From positions 1 to 52,950 of the forward strand of contig NZ_QJRI01000158.1 in NCBI RefSeq assembly GCF_003254565.1: a stretch of 52,950 nucleotides of DNA. The letters run 5' to 3'. The translations under genes were made by a program, and so were the position numbers. Below the pieces are notes generated by a model. That model saw only the letters and a list, made by a program, of their open reading frames with translations. It was not told where the DNA came from and made no database searches. Each line of letters begins with the position of its first letter. Positions within the stretch are counted from its first letter, which is position 1. Shown here piece after piece: positions 48,201 through 52,950 of the stretch. The DNA comes from Flavobacterium nitrogenifigens (GTDB taxonomy: Bacteria; Bacteroidota; Bacteroidia; Flavobacteriales; Flavobacteriaceae).

Positions 48201-51200
48201 CGGTTAGTATTACGGCAAATAATCATACTATGACTAGTACAGAGGCGTATACTTATAATTCGAATAATTTACTATCAAATACAGATAAGAGTGCCACTGG
48301 TACATCTACAATATCCGAGAGCTGCATTTACGATATCTATGGTAATGTTACAAAAAAAACAATTACATCACAAGTGCCGGTTCAATCAAGATCAACGTTA
48401 TTTGAATATGATACATCAGGACGTTTTATTACCAAAATAACTGACAATGACAATTTAACCGCAACCTATGAATATTACACTGAAAACGGGTTGATGAAGA
48501 AGGAGACGACACCATATAAATCATTCTCATATACATATGATTCATGGTTGAAAAAAATAACTCAAAAGAATAATCTGCTGAATACTACAACCACTTACTC
48601 TTATGCACAAAATGCTTCTAAAACTATTGTTACTACCACAGAAGATCCTTTAGATGGAAATATTTTTCAAGAAACATTTGATGATCTTGGCAGAAAAATC
48701 AGCACAGGCAGTAAGGATATAAACGGTTCATTTACGTATGTTTCTTATGTATATGATATTTTTGACAGACTAACTAAAAAGAGTGAGCCTTATTTTGGGA
48801 CAACACCTGCTCAATGGAACGAAACTCAATATGATATTTATAGCAGGCCTATACAGAATATTTCTTTCAATGGTAAAATAGTTTCAAATGTGTATAATAA
48901 GTTAGTGACTACTAACACGGAAGGATTAAAAAGTAAAGTAATAACAAAGGACGCTGTGGGAAATACCGTTTCAGTTAGTGAAACTTCCGCAGGTGAAATT
49001 ACTTACAACTATTTTGCAGACGGAAACCTAAAACAGATAAGTTATAATGGAATTTCATTAGATATTGAACAAGATGGATGGGGGAGAAAAACAAAATTTA
49101 AAGACCCCTCAAATGGAGATTATACATATGCCTATAACGATTATGATGAACTAACCGAAGAAAAATCACAAAATGGTAATGTAGTTACGACTATAACTCG
49201 TGATTCTAACGGCAGAGCTGTAAAAAAAACAATAATTGGAGGGGGGACAAACAGTGAAACCAATTACACTTATGATAATACAAAACTGCCGACAACTATT
49301 ATTTATGAAGATAAAAATGAACCTGCAGGAGCAAGAAAAATTGAAACGGCAATTACTTATGATAATACTTATAAAAGAATATTAAGTATTGTAGAGAATA
49401 AAGTTGGTATTTCAAAATTTACAAGATCTTTTACATATGATGGTTTAGGTAGAGTTGCTACTGAGATTAAATTAGCAGAAATTGGAAGTAAAAGCAGTTC
49501 GGTTTATACTCAGAATGTTTATAAAAATGGGACTTTATATCAAATAAAAGATATTAATAATAAGGTTCTATGGCAAGCAAATACTTTGAATGCAAAGGGT
49601 CAAATACTTGAAGGGATTATTGGTAATGGAATAAAAAATACTTATACATATGATAATAACGGATTTTTATCTAAAATTCAATGTGACAAAACAACTGCTC
49701 CCACAGCAAATATTATGACTCTTACAAGTGCTTTTGATAAGAATACGAGAAATTTGGATAGCAGAACCAATAATGTTTTTGGAAATTATACCGAAAATTT
49801 TAAGTATGACGAATTAAATAGATTAAAAACGTTTACCAACAGATTAGGAATTGAAGAAACGCAGAGTTATGATGCTGCTGGGAAAATAGCAGCAAACAAT
49901 TTAGGTGCTTATGGATATGACTCCACAAAAAAATACCAAAACAACAGTATTGCACTTTCAGCTGAAGCTGCAGGCTATTACGGGAATAGAGAAGGACTTT
50001 TTAATGACAGTATGGAAGATCGTACAGGATGGTCAAAAGGAGGTTACTATCCGACATTGATTTCGTTTGATAATACTGTTTCACATTCGGGAAAAAATTC
50101 GCTAAAAGTGAGCTCTGTAGGCAAGACAGTTAATTATGTACAGTCTAACGTTTACATTCCTATAGACAATGTAGCTGATACAAAATACACATTTTCAGGT
50201 TGGGTATATAGTGACAGTCCTAAAGCACAGCTTACCATATTTACTTATCAAACAATCGGGCAGAGTACATATACTGCAGCATTAAGTGTGAGCACAACAG
50301 CTTTAAACACTTGGACTTACATTACAAAAGAGATAACAGTGCCAGCAAATATTAAGGCGTTAAACCTTAGAGCAGACAATGTGGGAACAGGAAATGTATG
50401 GTTTGATGATGTTGAGATTCGTAAAAGCAGTGATCCTTCTTCGACTTTAAGAAAGCTTGCAGTTACCTACAACTCCTTTAAATCTCCTATTCAAATTGAA
50501 GAAATTAATGTAGATAAAATAAATTTCACCTATACTGACGGCAATACAAGAAGTTCGATGTATTACGGAAGCTTTGATACAGATAAAGCAGTTAGAGTGC
50601 TTCGTAAACATTATTCTGCTGATGGCAGTATGGAAATAAAAGAAAATAGAGTAACTGGTTCGTATGAATTTGTCACATATATCGGAGGTGATGGATATAC
50701 TGCGCCGATTGCAGTTAAAAGTAATGGAACAGTGCAAAATTATCTTTATTTGCACAGAGACTATCAAGGCAGTATTTTAGCAGTTACAGATGCTAATGCA
50801 GCTGTAGTAGAGAAAAGATTATTTGATGGATGGGGTAATATAATAAAAGTACAGGACGGAAGCGGTAATGCACTAAATGGCTTGACTGTTTTGGACAGAG
50901 GATATACAGGGCACGAACATTTGCAAAGTGTGGGAATTATTCATATAAATGCAAGGTTATATGATCCAATGCTCCATAGATTTTTACAGGTTGATAATTA
51001 TATACAGGATCTTTCCAATACTCAAAATTTTAACCAATATGCTTATGTATTTAATAACCCGACCAGCTATGTGGATTTAAGCGGAAATTCTGCAGATCCT
51101 CCGGCTGGTACAAATTATCGTGATGAATATGAATATAAAGACGAATTCGGATCATGGATTTATGATGCAAAATCCCAAACCTGGTTTGGAGTAGGCGGTT

Positions 51201-51805
51201 CACCTGACATTACCGTAGGGGCTGTTAATTTATCCAATGTCACAATTGGAGGAGTTAACCATAATAGTTATTCTTATGGTGGAGGGACCAGTCTTTTTTC
51301 GGGAATGACAGGAAATTTCACAGGAGGAGGAGCAGGAAATGACATGCAGAAAGCAAGTTTTATGGATGGAAATGTTTCATTATTTGATGTTGCCAATTTT
51401 GGAATAGGTTTTGTGGGATATTCTATTTCGCAGGTGCAGAGTGCAGCAGAAGCTGAAATGATTGCTTTAAAAAGTAGAAATACTTTAACGTCACTGGCAA
51501 AATTAGCCAAAATTGAATCGGGTCTTGTGGGAGCGAATAAATTTGCACGGGGCTTAGGTGTTGCGGGTGCAGTGCTTACCACCGGTAAAGTGGTTTATGA
51601 TTATACGCACGGAAAAGATTTAACCGCTGGTCAAGTAGCGGATGTTGCTATAGCTGTAGGTTTAGCGGCACTAACAATTTCTAATCCGGTTGCATTAGTA
51701 GGATTCGGAATTTATGGTATATTAGATGCCACCGGTGCGCTAGACTCCATTAAAAGCTCTTTAGGCGGAGATACTGTAATATTAAAATCTAATTTCGAGA
51801 AATGA
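45266..51805 (+). CDS. SpvB/YD-repeat Rhs protein with lectin-like insert and variable C-terminal tip (putative polymorphic toxin)
   Basis: 2179 residues with a signal peptide (MKKKYLSLILFIFTIIISAQ). An SpvB-type N-terminal region (about 25-260) has LTGAANYAVPINLPPGINEVVPRVSLAYNSQ and GMAANGWDIAGISKIKRIS. FG-GAP-like motifs lie near 331, 458, 538 and 588 (GDFNGDGKSDF). YD repeats cover about 930-1560. A beta-sandwich resembling a family 4/9-type carbohydrate-binding module lies at about 1575-1725 (DSMEDRTGWSKGG, YTFSGWVYSDSPKAQ, VWFDDVEIRKS). The Rhs core runs from about 1830 to 1940 (HRDYQGSILAVTD, HINARLYDPMLHRFLQVDNYI, FNNPTSYVDLSGN). The last 240 residues are a different tip: a Gly-rich stretch, then long hydrophobic helices (VAIAVGLAALTISNPVALVGFG) that could insert into membranes. 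It lacks the ZU5-like region of the first Rhs protein and belongs to another Rhs lineage. The next gene overlaps its stop. Confidence 0.92.
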   Translation: MKKKYLSLILFIFTIIISAQTPTGSSTEAGLTAGKLSVSLTGAANYAVPINLPPGINEVVPRVSLAYNSQGVEGMAANGWDIAGISKIKRISKTRFHDGNVENYKLTPQDRFALDGQRLMLKSGTYGTHNSVYELEKFSQVKITMLYGMIEPWEEIQYYFMAEYPDGSKAMYGNKSDAQSAYEWAIVSWENAQGVKINYSYNTTGGYLSIATIRYGSRGLTAHINEVRFTYTASQRKNENYIANGYKIIRNNILSKIEVISNGTGYRNYFISYTTGDRISSITEKNGDNSKNYNPTVFTYENTTDNITYAPIGASLDIGNITASNAAAISGDFDDDGKMDCIIYPKTGNDKNAKYWLFNDITSGNNTSLGLLHNVGAFEKIFPTTWLSWNNKMMPQGWTIAKKTATGFDFTVWSTSMSTIIPQYTRTVNFPTTPIITKCYTNCNSDIVNKIYPKKIISGDFNGDGLTDVIAFDLPLSQGECVLDDYSLSICELRSSNLLSRKVYFIDLKRDNTSDYLKYAGELSANITDDSDTDIKVADFNGDGKSDFYIFYRGTLRVYSLNEQNNIVLLYENSVADSTLEGPLLFGDFNGDGKSDFMGIPPTGSTWYKYTSTGISYLKETKNYTGIQFPAEAAFTDAKFITLNYNNDKLTDLALIVSSSTTASNVAGSVNVKCFINNNGDFTTSTGFTVSANTGIQSTLSFGALPIFVSPTESSSRDNNFAVSTLELAFINKNKVHFFNSQKNYLKDNLIKTVTIGNGVTESVSYTPLNSAFKNNYNSIYNPSSGISNFPNMDITINSNIYLVSKVEKQSSSVYKKRLFAYYGAVSSLDRREFIGFRSVSQSDWHDDSSVIFSTVYNNNIDLRAANIEKFTVPYMYYPYGSASPSDFTTKQLTTYETAVDPLRANKVYKLKILNYKNFNSVTDINNETAEIQYDTYNNITSSKTYTKKGSALTKTMTITKGYDFVASPYIVGRPKNKTVSITANNHTMTSTEAYTYNSNNLLSNTDKSATGTSTISESCIYDIYGNVTKKTITSQVPVQSRSTLFEYDTSGRFITKITDNDNLTATYEYYTENGLMKKETTPYKSFSYTYDSWLKKITQKNNLLNTTTTYSYAQNASKTIVTTTEDPLDGNIFQETFDDLGRKISTGSKDINGSFTYVSYVYDIFDRLTKKSEPYFGTTPAQWNETQYDIYSRPIQNISFNGKIVSNVYNKLVTTNTEGLKSKVITKDAVGNTVSVSETSAGEITYNYFADGNLKQISYNGISLDIEQDGWGRKTKFKDPSNGDYTYAYNDYDELTEEKSQNGNVVTTITRDSNGRAVKKTIIGGGTNSETNYTYDNTKLPTTIIYEDKNEPAGARKIETAITYDNTYKRILSIVENKVGISKFTRSFTYDGLGRVATEIKLAEIGSKSSSVYTQNVYKNGTLYQIKDINNKVLWQANTLNAKGQILEGIIGNGIKNTYTYDNNGFLSKIQCDKTTAPTANIMTLTSAFDKNTRNLDSRTNNVFGNYTENFKYDELNRLKTFTNRLGIEETQSYDAAGKIAANNLGAYGYDSTKKYQNNSIALSAEAAGYYGNREGLFNDSMEDRTGWSKGGYYPTLISFDNTVSHSGKNSLKVSSVGKTVNYVQSNVYIPIDNVADTKYTFSGWVYSDSPKAQLTIFTYQTIGQSTYTAALSVSTTALNTWTYITKEITVPANIKALNLRADNVGTGNVWFDDVEIRKSSDPSSTLRKLAVTYNSFKSPIQIEEINVDKINFTYTDGNTRSSMYYGSFDTDKAVRVLRKHYSADGSMEIKENRVTGSYEFVTYIGGDGYTAPIAVKSNGTVQNYLYLHRDYQGSILAVTDANAAVVEKRLFDGWGNIIKVQDGSGNALNGLTVLDRGYTGHEHLQSVGIIHINARLYDPMLHRFLQVDNYIQDLSNTQNFNQYAYVFNNPTSYVDLSGNSADPPAGTNYRDEYEYKDEFGSWIYDAKSQTWFGVGGSPDITVGAVNLSNVTIGGVNHNSYSYGGGTSLFSGMTGNFTGGGAGNDMQKASFMDGNVSLFDVANFGIGFVGYSISQVQSAAEAEMIALKSRNTLTSLAKLAKIESGLVGANKFARGLGVAGAVLTTGKVVYDYTHGKDLTAGQVADVAIAVGLAALTISNPVALVGFGIYGILDATGALDSIKSSLGGDTVILKSNFEK

Positions 51806-52485
51806 CGACATATAAATTTAAAGCAACAACTACATTTCTTATAATTGTTCGGCTTACTTTAACGTTAGTAATTGTATTGGGAGTTTTTGCATTAGTATTA
51901 AAATTTGGTATTTTAGGAAAAATTAACAATGAATTTTTATTTCTCGGTTTTTTTTCATTGGTTTCCTTTTTAATATATTATTTGCTCAGGAGAATTACGG
52001 TCATTGATATTTCTATTAATTTAGAGGATAAAAACAAAATTGAAATTTTGTCGGAGAATATTATCTTTAGAAAAAGGAAATATGTTTTTTTATTTTCTGA
52101 AATCAAGTACTATTCATTTGAAAATGGCTCTGGATACAAAATATTTTGTTTGAAAAGAAATAGAGGGGGAAATTTTAAGTTCTTAATTTTTTATACAATT
52201 GAAAACTTAGGATTATTTAATAAGTTTTTTAAAGAATTTAAAAATATAATTGAATCACAAAATAGTGCCCCTCCTTTAAGCACTGGATACGAAAAACCGA
52301 CAATTTATAAAACAAAACTTGGTTTAGTCTACGGCGTGTTAATTTTTTTAATCTTAATTGCTATTCCAATTGCACATATCATTTTTAAGACCAGGTTCAA
52401 TATTGGTTTTTTGTTGATATTGTATCCGCCCAGTTTATTTTTTCTGATGCGTTTGTATCTTGAACAAAGAAATAAGACTAAATAG
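51802..52485 (+). CDS. Membrane protein, likely immunity partner of the second Rhs tip
   Basis: 227 residues. The ATG overlaps the Rhs stop (ATGA), so translation is coupled. Two membrane segments lie near the N-terminus (about 12-35 and 42-64), followed by a soluble central domain (about 68-160, with FLFSEIKYYSFENGSGYKIFCLKRN). Two more membrane segments follow (about 173-194 and 200-218), then a basic tail. This topology resembles membrane-bound immunity proteins and PH-like-domain membrane proteins. No family could be named with confidence. The role is inferred from its position behind a tip that itself contains membrane-active-looking helices. It is followed by a strong terminator. Confidence 0.82.
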   Translation: MTTYKFKATTTFLIIVRLTLTLVIVLGVFALVLKFGILGKINNEFLFLGFFSLVSFLIYYLLRRITVIDISINLEDKNKIEILSENIIFRKRKYVFLFSEIKYYSFENGSGYKIFCLKRNRGGNFKFLIFYTIENLGLFNKFFKEFKNIIESQNSAPPLSTGYEKPTIYKTKLGLVYGVLIFLILIAIPIAHIIFKTRFNIGFLLILYPPSLFFLMRLYLEQRNKTK

Positions 52486-52496
52486 ATTAACTATAT

Positions 52497-52529
52497 GCCC
52501 TCAATTATTTAAATATTTGAGGGCTTTTT
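52497..52529 (+). terminator. Terminator after the second Rhs operon
   Basis: GCCCTCAA pairing with TTTGAGGGC around an AT-rich loop, then TTTTT. Confidence 0.9.
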
Positions 52530-52727
52530 AATTGTTTTATAAAAATTAAAGTTTAAAGTTTATGAAAATAATAATCTTCAAAATATACTTACTACAATTT
52601 TTAGAAGAATAAAACAGAGAGTATTAGTCGAAATCTTGGTAATGTATCAGATGTGTTGGTGGTTAATTATTGCCTCTAACATTTGCAGAAAATCAGATGT
52701 TTATATTAATATAGCATAAAAATTAAG

Positions 52728-52750
52728 ACAGCCTTCGGGCTGTTTTTTTT
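52728..52750 (+). terminator. Second terminator-like hairpin
   Basis: ACAGCC-TTCG-GGCTGT followed by a run of T. It lies 200 bp beyond the first terminator with no gene between them, so it may end a small RNA, a lost gene or read-through transcripts. Confidence 0.85.
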
Positions 52751-52813
52751 ATTTTATATTGTTTCTTGTTTAAGCCGTTTGCCGGCTAGCTTTAGATTTT
52801 TTCTCTGCTCGTG

Positions 52814-52950
<137 letters not shown>

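Overview
The window looks like Flavobacterium or a close relative (phylum Bacteroidota). Supporting signs are SusC/SusD-type glycan uptake genes, SusR-like and LytTR regulators, type IX secretion (T9SS) C-terminal sorting domains, PorT-like outer-membrane barrels, AT-rich spacers, and TAnnTTTG-type promoter boxes with little Shine-Dalgarno signal. No rRNA, tRNA or CRISPR was seen. Both window ends lie inside (TTAG)n arrays belonging to a composite repeat that also has a complete copy near 44.1 kb, so the window is probably a contig broken at copies of one repeat.

1-16 kb: a minus-strand secreted protein, then a plus-strand series. This series holds two tandem outer-membrane barrel paralogues, a T9SS-sorted secreted protein, a 3274-residue SpvB/TcdB/YD-repeat/Rhs protein with a variable C-terminal tip, an overlapping membrane protein that is the likely immunity partner, and a secreted protein. 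A terminator ends the series. 16-19.3 kb: a displaced second Rhs core plus tip cassette, cut by an IS21-family element whose istA is frameshifted. A possible leftover toxin C-terminus lies on the far side.

19.2-23.7 kb: a LytS-type histidine kinase with a LytTR response regulator, divergent from a PQQ-like beta-propeller gene. That gene is followed by a decayed copy of a DUF5916-type gene. 23.8-41.6 kb: a starch/maltodextrin utilisation locus with a SusR-like regulator, GH97 alpha-glucosidase, SusC, SusD and SusE on the plus strand. A minus-strand operon of GH13 amylase/neopullulanase, intact DUF5916-type protein and a Tiki/ChaN-like protein faces it. A conserved 37-bp element with two 9-bp direct repeats 12 bp apart precedes both the propeller gene and the amylase operon, and suggests that the kinase/regulator pair controls both.

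41.6-44.8 kb: mostly non-coding, with dispersed repeats, microsatellites, one small membrane protein and a DUF6965-like small protein. 44.8-52.9 kb: a second Rhs island with a small T9SS-sorted protein, a 2179-residue SpvB/YD/Rhs protein with an internal lectin-like domain, an overlapping membrane immunity candidate and two terminators. It is bounded on both sides by the composite TTAG repeat.

The most interesting pattern is that both large Sec-exported Rhs proteins sit directly behind a T9SS-sorted protein and directly ahead of an overlapping membrane protein. This suggests a polymorphic-toxin arrangement that uses the Bacteroidota outer-membrane export machinery rather than type VI secretion. 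That role is inferred, not shown.
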